Shown here one piece after another: positions 1 through 5,153 of a DNA stretch of 5,329 bases. The notes beneath the pieces were generated by a model. The model saw only the letters and a list, made by a program, of their open reading frames with translations, had not been told where the DNA came from and searched no databases. Position numbers and translations under genes: made by a program. Source of the stretch: Betaproteobacteria bacterium TMED41 (GTDB lineage Bacteria; Pseudomonadota; Gammaproteobacteria; Burkholderiales; Burkholderiaceae_A); the NCBI GenBank assembly GCA_002167365.1, contig NHCU01000056.1:1-5329 (forward strand), in the 5' to 3' direction. Numbering within the stretch: position 1 is the first letter of the stretch; the number at the start of each line of letters is the position of its first letter.

Positions 1-60
1 TTAGCCCAAGCACTAGGTAGAAGGGTTTCAACCTTAGCAAAAAAAATTGCTGAAAATTGA
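1..60 (+). CDS. wrbA: C-terminal fragment of a WrbA-like NAD(P)H:quinone oxidoreductase
   Basis: Frame 1 is open from the left edge to a TGA at 58-60 and gives 19 residues, LAQALGRRVSTLAKKIAEN. The pattern A-x-A-L-G-R-R-V-x-x-x-A-x-K is what I know as the last helix of proteobacterial WrbA flavoproteins, which use FMN and NAD(P)H for two-electron reduction of quinones. The next gene starts five bases later and encodes a DUF2069 protein, a neighbour often found directly after wrbA in beta- and gammaproteobacteria, which supports the call. The flavodoxin core and FMN-binding loops lie outside the window, so the name rests on a short tail plus context. Another protein ending in an amphipathic helix cannot be excluded. 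Confidence 0.6.
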   Translation, partial: LAQALGRRVSTLAKKIAEN

Positions 61-65
61 GATAA

Positions 66-425
66 ATGAACAAAAATTATAGCTTAATAGCATTTATCAT
101 GGTCATTACCATGATTATATTTGGAATTTCATGGGAAATATGGATCAATCCAATTAGACCTGGGGGTTCAATGCTCTGGGCAAAAGTAATTCCTCTTGTA
201 CTCACATTGCCAGGACTATATAAATCCAACGTTTACACTTTTCAATGCTTGTCATTATTAGTTTGGCTCTACGTATGTGAAGCATTAGTAAGAATTTATT
301 CAAATCAAACAATTGAAATATTGCTGAGTATTTTGTGGTTGGCAATGTCATTAACCCTTTTTATAATTATTTGGCGTGGTATTAGAGCAATAAAAATTGA
401 ACAAAAACTAGCCAGCGAAAGGTAA
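66..425 (+). CDS. DUF2069 family small integral membrane protein
   Basis: This 119-residue protein has about four hydrophobic segments, near residues 7-28, 36-50, 58-76 and 84-106, and a basic C-terminal tail, so it sits in the inner membrane. The signature between the first two segments (N28-P-I-R-P-G-G-S, then K-V-I-P-L and L-P-G-L) and the following Y-T-F-Q-C segment are typical of DUF2069, a family of unknown function with members of about this length. The ATG follows the wrbA-like stop by five bases with only a weak GAG upstream, so translation is probably coupled. It should share a transcript with the upstream quinone reductase. The last 18 bases overlap the convergent dusA gene. No catalytic motif is visible; a link to quinone or redox chemistry is suggested only by the neighbour. 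Confidence 0.85.
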   Translation: MNKNYSLIAFIMVITMIIFGISWEIWINPIRPGGSMLWAKVIPLVLTLPGLYKSNVYTFQCLSLLVWLYVCEALVRIYSNQTIEILLSILWLAMSLTLFIIIWRGIRAIKIEQKLASER

Positions 426-1391
426 AAAGTTTGCCTTTTTATAAGCCTCCACTGGACTCATGCCGGATGTAAGGCTGTGCCTCCAAATTTTGGAGCCGCG
501 ATAGTTCTTAAAAAGATGCAACCAATTTCTTGTTATTTGGGTTGGTTTTAAACCAACATTTACTTGTGTTTCAAAATATCTTTGTAAATTCTCAACTATA
601 GAGCCAGGATAACTTGGAAGATTTGAATTTGATGAAAAAAGCACTTTTTCCAACTCAACCAGTATCCAAGGGTTGCTGATGGCTTCTCTTCCAAGCATTA
701 CTCCATCAATGGACTCGCTTTTTTTTATGCTTCCTTTCAAATTGAGTACATCCATGCATTTTCCAACACTGCTCAGGCCACCATTGGCTATAAAGCTGCA
801 ATTTGGAAAATCTTTTTTTAACTGTTTTACATAATGCATTTTTACAGGAGGTACTACTCTATTTTTTTTTGGAGACAATCCTCCAAGAAAAGCGTTTCTT
901 GCATGCACTATAAACACTCTACAACCCGCACTTTCAACGGTTTGAACAAATTTATGTGTAAAGCCATAATCTTCATTTTCATCAATTGCCAAGCGATGTT
1001 TTACAGTCACCAAGTTGGCTGATGAATCAATCATTGATTTAACACAATCGGCAACAAGATTTGGAGACTGCATAAGACTTGCCCCAAAGTTTCCAGAGAC
1101 AACGCGTTTACTAGGACAACCGCAGTTTAAATTTATTTCTTCATATCCCATTTCTGATCCAATTCGACTTGCTATTGCCAGTAGCTTTGGATCACTTCCT
1201 CCAAGTTGCAGTGCTACCGGACTCTCCCTGGAATCAAATTCTAGTAATTTAGCTGTATTACCCTTTAAAACTGCATTAGCAGTAATCATCTCTGTGTAAA
1301 GTCTAGAATTTGGCGCTAACAATCTATGAAAAAAACGACAATGTCTGTCAGTAACATCCATCATCGGAGCTACACATAGCAGATGACTCAT
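408..1391 (-). CDS. dusA: tRNA-dihydrouridine(20/20a) synthase DusA
   Basis: This 327-residue protein is close to the usual DusA length. DusA is a cytosolic FMN enzyme that uses NADPH to reduce uridine 20 and 20a in the tRNA D-loop. Visible landmarks in order are the N-terminal V-A-P-M-M-D-V-T-D-R-H at 7-17 (FMN barrel strand 1), Y-T-E-M at 32-35, Q-L-G-G at 62-65, and the active-site N-L-N-C-G-C-P-S at 87-94 with catalytic Cys92. These are followed by S-G-N-F-G-A-S-L-M, K131-H-R, V-H-A-R-N-A-F-L-G-G-L-S-P-K at 162-175, N-G-G-L at 203-206 and the phosphate-binding V-M-L-G-R-E-A at 231-237. A DusA-like helical tail with W-R-H-S-L follows. These features favour DusA over DusB or DusC. The ATG at 1389-1391 gives the family N-terminus, but no strong Shine-Dalgarno precedes it. 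The gene is convergent with DUF2069 and divergent from the small exported protein, 28 bp away. Confidence 0.95.
   Translation of the reverse strand: MSHLLCVAPMMDVTDRHCRFFHRLLAPNSRLYTEMITANAVLKGNTAKLLEFDSRESPVALQLGGSDPKLLAIASRIGSEMGYEEINLNCGCPSKRVVSGNFGASLMQSPNLVADCVKSMIDSSANLVTVKHRLAIDENEDYGFTHKFVQTVESAGCRVFIVHARNAFLGGLSPKKNRVVPPVKMHYVKQLKKDFPNCSFIANGGLSSVGKCMDVLNLKGSIKKSESIDGVMLGREAISNPWILVELEKVLFSSNSNLPSYPGSIVENLQRYFETQVNVGLKPTQITRNWLHLFKNYRGSKIWRHSLTSGMSPVEAYKKANFLPFAG
418..440 (+). terminator. Weak intrinsic terminator candidate for the wrbA-DUF2069 transcript
   Basis: Bases 418-426 can pair with 430-438 (nine pairs including one G-T) around a three-base loop. The T-run 436-440 partly belongs to the stem. 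The stem is mostly A-T, so it would be weak. It lies inside the overlap of the two convergent genes. On the minus strand no T-run follows the hairpin, so it would act mainly on the plus-strand transcript. Confidence 0.4.
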
Positions 1392-1414
1392 TCGGGTTTT
1401 CTGATGTTAAAGTT

Positions 1415-1441
1415 ATTGTATGTACCAAAATTTACTTTCAA
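1415..1441 (-). promoter_or_regulatory. Candidate sigma-70 promoter for dusA
   Basis: Read on the minus strand, TTGAAA (1441-1436) and TACAAT (1420-1415) each match the -35 and -10 consensus at five of six positions. The spacer is 15 bp, shorter than the preferred 17. Transcription would begin near 1408, about 17 bases before the dusA ATG. The -10 element overlaps the start codon of the divergent small gene. In AT-rich DNA such matches are common, so this is tentative. Confidence 0.3.
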
Positions 1442-1707
1442 AACTTTTCCATTCTTTTATTGTTTGTAGCACGGCTACAATGTTAATTCTGGGTTGGCAT
1501 AATCAAATTATTGCAAAAGACAGGATTAAAACCAATAAAACTGATTCTAAACTACCAACTGATTTTCTCTGGTGCGGAACTTCTGACAATAATACTTATT
1601 TAGATTTTTGTTTTTCATCTGAAAAAGTTTGTAAAGATTTTGCTTTAAAAAGAAGGCAAACAAATGGAGGAAAACTTACGCTTTGTCGACCAACAAAAAT
1701 CAAATAA
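1420..1707 (+). CDS. Small hypothetical protein with predicted signal peptide and four mature cysteines
   Basis: I do not recognise this 95-residue protein. The first 32 residues look like a Sec signal: Lys8, a hydrophobic stretch at about 13-25, and a possible cleavage after Ala32 (I-I-A before K-D). There is no lipobox before Cys16. The predicted mature part is basic and about 63 residues long, with four cysteines at 52, 64, 71 and 89, an even number that could form two disulfides in the periplasm. The start is uncertain because only AAAG at 1409-1412 resembles a Shine-Dalgarno; an internal Met21 would destroy the signal. It lies 28 bp from the divergent dusA start, and its TAA is one base before tRNA-Arg, so both may be on one transcript. 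The absence of any overlapping gene and the sensible signal/mature architecture support a real gene. Confidence 0.65.
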   Translation: MYQNLLSKLFHSFIVCSTATMLILGWHNQIIAKDRIKTNKTDSKLPTDFLWCGTSDNNTYLDFCFSSEKVCKDFALKRRQTNGGKLTLCRPTKIK

Positions 1708-1708
1708 A

Positions 1709-1784
1709 GCCTCTGTAGCTCAGTGGATAGAGCATCCCCCTCCTAAGGGGAGGGTCGTAGGTTCGATTCCTACCGGAGGCGCCA
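1709..1784 (+). tRNA. tRNA-Arg (anticodon CCU)
   Basis: A complete 76-base cloverleaf can be folded by eye. The acceptor stem 1709-1715 pairs with 1774-1780 (one T-G pair), and the D-arm is 1718-1733. The anticodon stem 1735-1739/1747-1751 has loop C-T-C-C-T-A-A, and the five-base variable loop is 1752-1756. The T-arm 1757-1773 has loop TTCGATT. The discriminator is G1781 and the CCA is encoded at 1782-1784. The anticodon CCT at 1742-1744 reads AGG arginine codons. No convincing separate promoter is seen between the upstream gene and the tRNA, which begins one base after that gene's stop, so co-transcription followed by RNase P processing is plausible. No clear terminator follows. Confidence 0.97.
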
Positions 1785-1883
1785 AACATAAGTCTATATA
1801 TATTTTTAATGTTTTTTCTATGTAATAACCCTAGTAGATAATTTTGTATAAATCTCTGTATATTATGTTGTGTAGTTAACAAT

Positions 1884-1912
1884 AATTCATAATATATAGG
1901 AGAATTCATAAT
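1884..1912 (+). repeat. 10-bp direct repeat flanking the ribosome binding site of the PQQ dehydrogenase gene
   Basis: AATTCATAAT occurs at 1884-1893 and again at 1903-1912, separated by nine bases that contain the Shine-Dalgarno AGGAG (1898-1902). The second copy runs into the ATG at 1911. The spacing is 19 bp, about two helical turns. It could be an operator or a mere duplication in AT-rich leader DNA; the sequence alone does not decide. Confidence 0.6.
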
Positions 1913-3191
1913 GTTTAGAGGTTCAATCCTTGCAACACTCAGTATATTCATTGCCTTTTCGGTAAACGCTGGCCCGGATAATTTATCAACTTTGAAACAA
2001 ATGAAAGTCGCTACTACAGACCTTAATATTCCTGTTGTACCTCAAGAGGGTAAAAATGCTAATGCATTAAGAAAAAACCTTGAAAGCATCAAAATGCCTC
2101 CAGGTTTTAAAATTGACTTATACGCAGTTGTCCCCGATGTTAGGCATATGGCAATAGCACCTTCAACTAACATGCTTTTTGCCGGTACAAGGAAAACTAC
2201 CGTCTGGGCAATTACAGATAGGAACGGTGATTACACCGCCGATGAAGTTAAATCATTTGCACCATCACTTAAATTTACCAATCCCAACGCCGTTTGTTGG
2301 ACACCCGATGGCTTCCTAATTGTTGCAGAGCATAATAGAGTTCTAAATTTTCCAGCAGCGGAATTTTTCTACGAAGGCCCTGATGTTGCAGTTATTGAGG
2401 TTGTTGCTCAAGGTGGTTTAATTCCAGTTGAAGAAGAGTCATACAATCATGGTGCTCGCACTTGTGAAATTGGCCCTGACGGAATGGTTTACATTACTCT
2501 CGGTCAGCCATTCAACGTGCAACCAAAATCAAAAATTGATTTATACAATGAAGTTGGAATTGGCGGTATTGTTAGGATGAATGCCTTTGATGGAAGTAAG
2601 CGTGAGGTTTACGCAATTGGTGCGAGGAACCCTGTTGGAATAGGTTTTAGCCCTGATGGAAAAAGTCTATGGTGGACTGACAACCAAGTTGACGGCTTAG
2701 GTAATGATATCCCTCCAGGCGAATTAAATAAATCAACCAAATCTGGTCAACATTTTGGATTTCCGTATTGGAATGGAAAATTTAAAGTTGCCGGTTCATC
2801 TGCTGCTCCAGAACTCAAAGACATGAAAGAACCAAGAGGCGCAATTTTCCCACAGGTTGAATTCCCTGCTCATCAAGCACAACTCGGTATGGCTTTTGGG
2901 TCGAAAACTAACTTCCCAGCCAAATACCAGAATGGTATCTTCGTTGCTGTTCACGGTTCATGGAACAGAACTGAGGCAAGTGGTGCAGAGGTTCAGTTTG
3001 TTCCAGTGAAGAATGGAAAAGCTGGAAAAATGGAAGTATTTGCCTCCGGTTGGTTGAACAAAAAGACTGGCACATATCAAGGCAGACCTGTTGATGTCGC
3101 TGTTATGAAAGACGGTTCCATGTTAGTTTCTGATGACTATGCTGGAGCAATCTACAGAATTAGTTATAAAGCGCAAGTAGCATCAAAATAA
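1911..3191 (+). CDS. Secreted PQQ-dependent sugar dehydrogenase (glucose/sorbosone dehydrogenase family)
   Basis: This 426-residue protein has a signal peptide (hydrophobic 5-17, probable cut after V-N-A at 20) and a GSDH-type six-bladed beta-propeller, so it acts in the periplasm. Enzymes of this family oxidise sugars or related aldehydes/alcohols with pyrroloquinoline quinone. Family landmarks are M-P-P-G-F at 62-66, N-H-G-A-R at 179-183 with His180 as likely catalytic base, I-G-P-D-G, and A-I-G-A-R-N-P-V-G at 235-243. Further landmarks are L-W-W-T-D-N with D-I-P-P-G-E-L-N at 253-273, G-F-P-Y-W at 283-287, H-G-S-W-N-R at 348-353, G-R-P-V-D-V at 391-396 and the closing V-S-D-D-Y-A-G-A-I-Y-R-I at 406-417. 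A good AGGAG eight bases upstream fixes the start. It appears monocistronic, between tRNA-Arg and a strong terminator. There is no fused cytochrome domain, so a separate electron acceptor is needed. The substrate cannot be read from the sequence, and PQQ binding is inferred from the family. Confidence 0.88.
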   Translation: MFRGSILATLSIFIAFSVNAGPDNLSTLKQMKVATTDLNIPVVPQEGKNANALRKNLESIKMPPGFKIDLYAVVPDVRHMAIAPSTNMLFAGTRKTTVWAITDRNGDYTADEVKSFAPSLKFTNPNAVCWTPDGFLIVAEHNRVLNFPAAEFFYEGPDVAVIEVVAQGGLIPVEEESYNHGARTCEIGPDGMVYITLGQPFNVQPKSKIDLYNEVGIGGIVRMNAFDGSKREVYAIGARNPVGIGFSPDGKSLWWTDNQVDGLGNDIPPGELNKSTKSGQHFGFPYWNGKFKVAGSSAAPELKDMKEPRGAIFPQVEFPAHQAQLGMAFGSKTNFPAKYQNGIFVAVHGSWNRTEASGAEVQFVPVKNGKAGKMEVFASGWLNKKTGTYQGRPVDVAVMKDGSMLVSDDYAGAIYRISYKAQVASK

Positions 3192-3216
3192 CTTTAAACT
3201 TAATCAGCTATTTTTG

Positions 3217-3246
3217 TGGGTAGGTTTTTGCCTACCCATTTTTTTT
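3217..3246 (+). terminator. Strong intrinsic terminator of the PQQ dehydrogenase gene
   Basis: TGGGTAGG at 3217-3224 pairs perfectly with CCTACCCA at 3231-3238 around a six-base loop, followed by eight T residues at 3239-3246. It begins 25 bases after the stop codon of the upstream gene. The downstream arm and T-run also form the last codons and stop of the convergent HAD gene. Read from the minus strand the stem is not followed by a T-run, so efficient action is expected only on the plus strand. Confidence 0.92.
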
Positions 3247-3915
3247 GTTAATTAAAAAAACCTTAAGGTCAGTAAGATTTTTTCCATTATTATCAGGAAC
3301 GTAGTTCAAAACTTCAGGTTGCTCATTAGCTCTATTTACCCAAAACGTCTTTAAGCCGCACCAACCTGCTCCTGTAATATCCCAAAAATTTGATGAAACA
3401 AAAAGGATGTCATCAAGTTCAATATTGTTGTATCTTTGTATGAGTTCGTAAACTTTTGGATCAATTTTATAAAGCTGTAATTCATCAGCCGAGATAATAC
3501 AATCTAGTAGCGGAAATATTCCCGATGCTTTGAGAGCAGTATCAAGCATTGAGGCATTTCCATTGGACAAAACACCCAAATTGTAACCTTTAGACTTTAA
3601 GTGGTTTAAAACAACAAGATTTTCTGGAAAAGCATCCAACTTAGAATATTCAGCCATGAGTACTTCCATCTGCTGGGAGGATAACAAAACTTCAGCAAAG
3701 TTGAGAGCATAATTCAAAGAATCTTTTGTTAGTTCCCAAAATGACTTGTATTTGGTCTTCCCATGCATAGACCTTAATCTAGTGTAATCAATTTGTTTGA
3801 CTCTCCACACATTGGAGATTAGCTCACCTTTACCAGGAGCAAATTCTTCACATCTTGATCGGATTGAATATACATCCAGCAAAGTACCATAAACGTCAAA
3901 AATTATGAGTTTCAT
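3232..3915 (-). CDS. Haloacid dehalogenase type II (L-2-haloacid dehalogenase family, HAD superfamily)
   Basis: This cytosolic protein has 227 residues, a normal length for the family. L-2-haloacid dehalogenases hydrolyse 2-haloalkanoic acids to D-2-hydroxy acids through an aspartyl ester. Compared from memory with Pseudomonas sp. YL L-DEX, the catalytic set is present: nucleophile Asp7 in F-D-V-Y-G-T, Thr11, Arg38, Ser117-Asn118 in L-S-N-G, Lys150, Tyr156, and Ser174/Asn176/Asp179 in V-S-S-N-F-W-D. The cap domain spans roughly residues 15-95. Two substitutions stand out: Val39 where L-DEX has Gln42, and Arg46 where the family usually has Trp in Y-T-W-L-R, so substrate preference may differ. 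AAGG (3927-3924), eight bases before the ATG, supports the start. The gene is divergent from the sigma-54-driven orphan, and its stop codon lies inside the terminator of the convergent PQQ dehydrogenase gene. Dehalogenation is family-based inference; another small phosphatase-like role is possible. Confidence 0.88.
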   Translation of the reverse strand: MKLIIFDVYGTLLDVYSIRSRCEEFAPGKGELISNVWRVKQIDYTRLRSMHGKTKYKSFWELTKDSLNYALNFAEVLLSSQQMEVLMAEYSKLDAFPENLVVLNHLKSKGYNLGVLSNGNASMLDTALKASGIFPLLDCIISADELQLYKIDPKVYELIQRYNNIELDDILFVSSNFWDITGAGWCGLKTFWVNRANEQPEVLNYVPDNNGKNLTDLKVFLINKKNG

Positions 3916-3944
3916 TGTTTCAACCTTATTTTTACACTCTTTTA

Positions 3945-3972
3945 ATTGTCTAGATTAGATGGGATATGACAA
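3945..3972 (-). promoter_or_regulatory. Candidate sigma-70 promoter for the HAD gene
   Basis: On the minus strand TTGTCA (3972-3967) matches the -35 consensus at five of six bases, and GACAAT (3950-3945) matches the -10 at four of six, with a 16-bp spacer. The start site would fall near 3938, leaving a leader of about 22 bases that contains the AAGG ribosome binding site. The position is sensible but the -10 is poor. Confidence 0.3.
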
Positions 3973-3990
3973 AAAATCAAAAACAAATAG

Positions 3991-4007
3991 TTGGCACTTT
4001 ATTTGCT
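3991..4007 (+). promoter_or_regulatory. Sigma-54 (RpoN) promoter
   Basis: TTGGCAC at 3991-3997, five bases, then TTGCT at 4003-4007 reproduces the sigma-54 consensus TGGCAC-N5-TTGC without mismatch. The invariant GG (3993-3994) and GC (4005-4006) are exactly ten bases apart. Initiation is expected near 4018, giving a leader of about 21 bases with the Shine-Dalgarno at 4026-4030. Such promoters need an AAA+ enhancer-binding activator. I see no clear inverted-repeat activator site in the gap; an A-rich stretch at 3971-3987 may bend the DNA. An activator site inside the HAD gene is possible. Confidence 0.85.
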
Positions 4008-4025
4008 TAATAATTACCATATTTT

Positions 4026-4030
4026 TGGAG
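4026..4030 (+). promoter_or_regulatory. Shine-Dalgarno that fixes the start of the orphan gene
   Basis: TGGAG lies eight bases before the ATG at 4039. The alternative TTG at 3991 would extend the protein by 16 residues, but it coincides with the -24 element of the sigma-54 promoter and would lie upstream of the expected transcript start. The ATG at 4039 is therefore the start. Confidence 0.85.
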
Positions 4031-4038
4031 AAAACCTT

Positions 4039-5139
4039 ATGACATTGGCTGTCTTAAATACAGATTCATTCTCAACTGGAGTAATTGCTAACGCTGGTTT
4101 GGGCTCAAGATCAAACAAGAGTTTCGCCACTGGTTTTCAAGGGGAACTAATACAAATTACACAAAGTGAGAGACTAGGGATTGAGCAAAGGGAGGCTGAG
4201 GCTAAAAAATCATTAATAAGTGAGGGTATAGAACCCGACGCTACCGGAGCTCCATTGGGTTTTCCTAAAACAAAATTAGATTTTGAGCGAGATCAAAATG
4301 GAAATCTAGTTTTACAAAATGGTCTGCCCGTTAAAAAGGCAATCTCAAGTTGGTATGACATTCGTCATATGATTGCGAGAAATACTTTTATCCCTCTTGA
4401 GAGAGAAGTTACCAGTGAATCAGGTATTCCAATTCTTGATCCCGCAACAGGGAAACCAAAAACTGAAGCAGTTGTTGATGTAAACGGCAAACCAATAATG
4501 GTAAGGCAAGTAAAGGTCGATAAAGAACTTCTTAGGCACACATTAGCCGCAACACAGAATCTAAAAGAATTAGGTATTACATCAATAGCCGCCCCAAAAT
4601 ATAAACCTGGAATAACCGCTGTTGAGGCTTTTGAACAAGAATTACAAAAAAACACCAATAGCTTTATCACCAAATCACTTAGAGACTTCGGATTGTCTTT
4701 GACTAGTTTCCCCCAAGGCACGACTATGTATGAAGCATTAAAAATGGTCGAGGATGATAATAATCAAGGAATTATAGATTCAAAAAAAGTTCAAGATCTT
4801 AAAAGAGATATCGCCTCATTAAGAGCTGAGGAGCTTTTTACTCTAAAAAGATTTAAACCATTTGGCGGTAACACTCCAACTCAAGCCTTGGAATTATTGA
4901 AATCTCAGCCAGAGAGGTTCAGACCCACACCCATAGAGCCAAAATTTAAGCCGATTTGGGAAACTCCTCCAACATTAAAAATAGATATGGGAAAAACTAG
5001 TTATTCTCAATGGAAGTCAGCCGTAGTAGCTAATGCCAAATCAGTTAACCCTGATTATACTAATGAGGAAATTATAAAAAAATTTGGGTTTGACAGGATA
5101 GTTAGCCTTGGTGCTGGTTGGTTTGGCAGGACAAGATAA
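4039..5139 (+). CDS. Hypothetical cysteine-free 366-residue protein under sigma-54 control
   Basis: I do not recognise this protein. It has no signal peptide, no transmembrane segment and no cysteine at all in 366 residues. The first 45 residues are rich in Ser, Gly, Ala, Asn and Thr and look flexible, followed by a charged helix at about 42-62. Residues 63-160 are Pro/Gly-rich with two D-x-N-G turns (D85-Q-N-G and D147-V-N-G). From about 160 it is mainly helical, with three loosely similar G-x-T...A-[FL]-E/K segments at 191-201, 227-237 and 277-287, a coiled-coil-like stretch at 247-266, a Pro-rich linker at 290-312, and a compact aromatic C-terminus ending G-W-F-G-R-T-R. Cysteine poverty with a soft N-terminus is common in secreted or filament proteins such as flagellar axial proteins and type I substrates, but no family signature is present, so that is only a hint. 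The trhO-like gene follows 14 bp downstream. Confidence 0.85.
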   Translation: MTLAVLNTDSFSTGVIANAGLGSRSNKSFATGFQGELIQITQSERLGIEQREAEAKKSLISEGIEPDATGAPLGFPKTKLDFERDQNGNLVLQNGLPVKKAISSWYDIRHMIARNTFIPLEREVTSESGIPILDPATGKPKTEAVVDVNGKPIMVRQVKVDKELLRHTLAATQNLKELGITSIAAPKYKPGITAVEAFEQELQKNTNSFITKSLRDFGLSLTSFPQGTTMYEALKMVEDDNNQGIIDSKKVQDLKRDIASLRAEELFTLKRFKPFGGNTPTQALELLKSQPERFRPTPIEPKFKPIWETPPTLKIDMGKTSYSQWKSAVVANAKSVNPDYTNEEIIKKFGFDRIVSLGAGWFGRTR

Positions 5140-5153
5140 TAAAGGTAAATTAA

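Noticed and set aside
834..1299. Two plus-strand reading frames (834-1022 and 1015-1299)
   Set aside because: Both lie wholly inside dusA on the other strand, which has full family conservation. They show no domain and no adequate ribosome site.
1709..1784. tRNA-Arg as an attachment site with an integrated element
   Set aside because: No repeat of the tRNA 3' end, integrase or foreign-looking genes is visible downstream within the window.
1785..1823. Possible terminator after the tRNA (ACATA...TATGT with T-run 1812-1817)
   Set aside because: The only pairing is five A-T-rich base pairs around a 28-base loop, and the T-run lies inside that loop rather than after the stem, so it is not a credible intrinsic terminator.
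1700..1951. Minus-strand reading frame of 83 codons with a G-R-N-R-T-Y-D-P-P-L-R-R-G stretch
   Set aside because: That stretch is the reverse-strand translation of the tRNA-Arg gene, a well-known false protein. The frame also covers the leader and start of the PQQ dehydrogenase gene and has no ribosome site.
3067..3085. Second TGGCAC as another sigma-54 promoter
   Set aside because: It lies inside the PQQ dehydrogenase gene and the -12 position reads AAGG instead of TTGC.
3991..4038. Upstream TTG start that would add 16 residues to the orphan protein
   Set aside because: The TTG is part of the sigma-54 -24 element and precedes the expected transcript start, while the ATG at 4039 has a good ribosome site.
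4365..4721. Minus-strand reading frame of 118 codons
   Set aside because: It lies inside the orphan gene, which has a promoter, Shine-Dalgarno and a long open frame. This one has no supporting signal and looks like a shadow.
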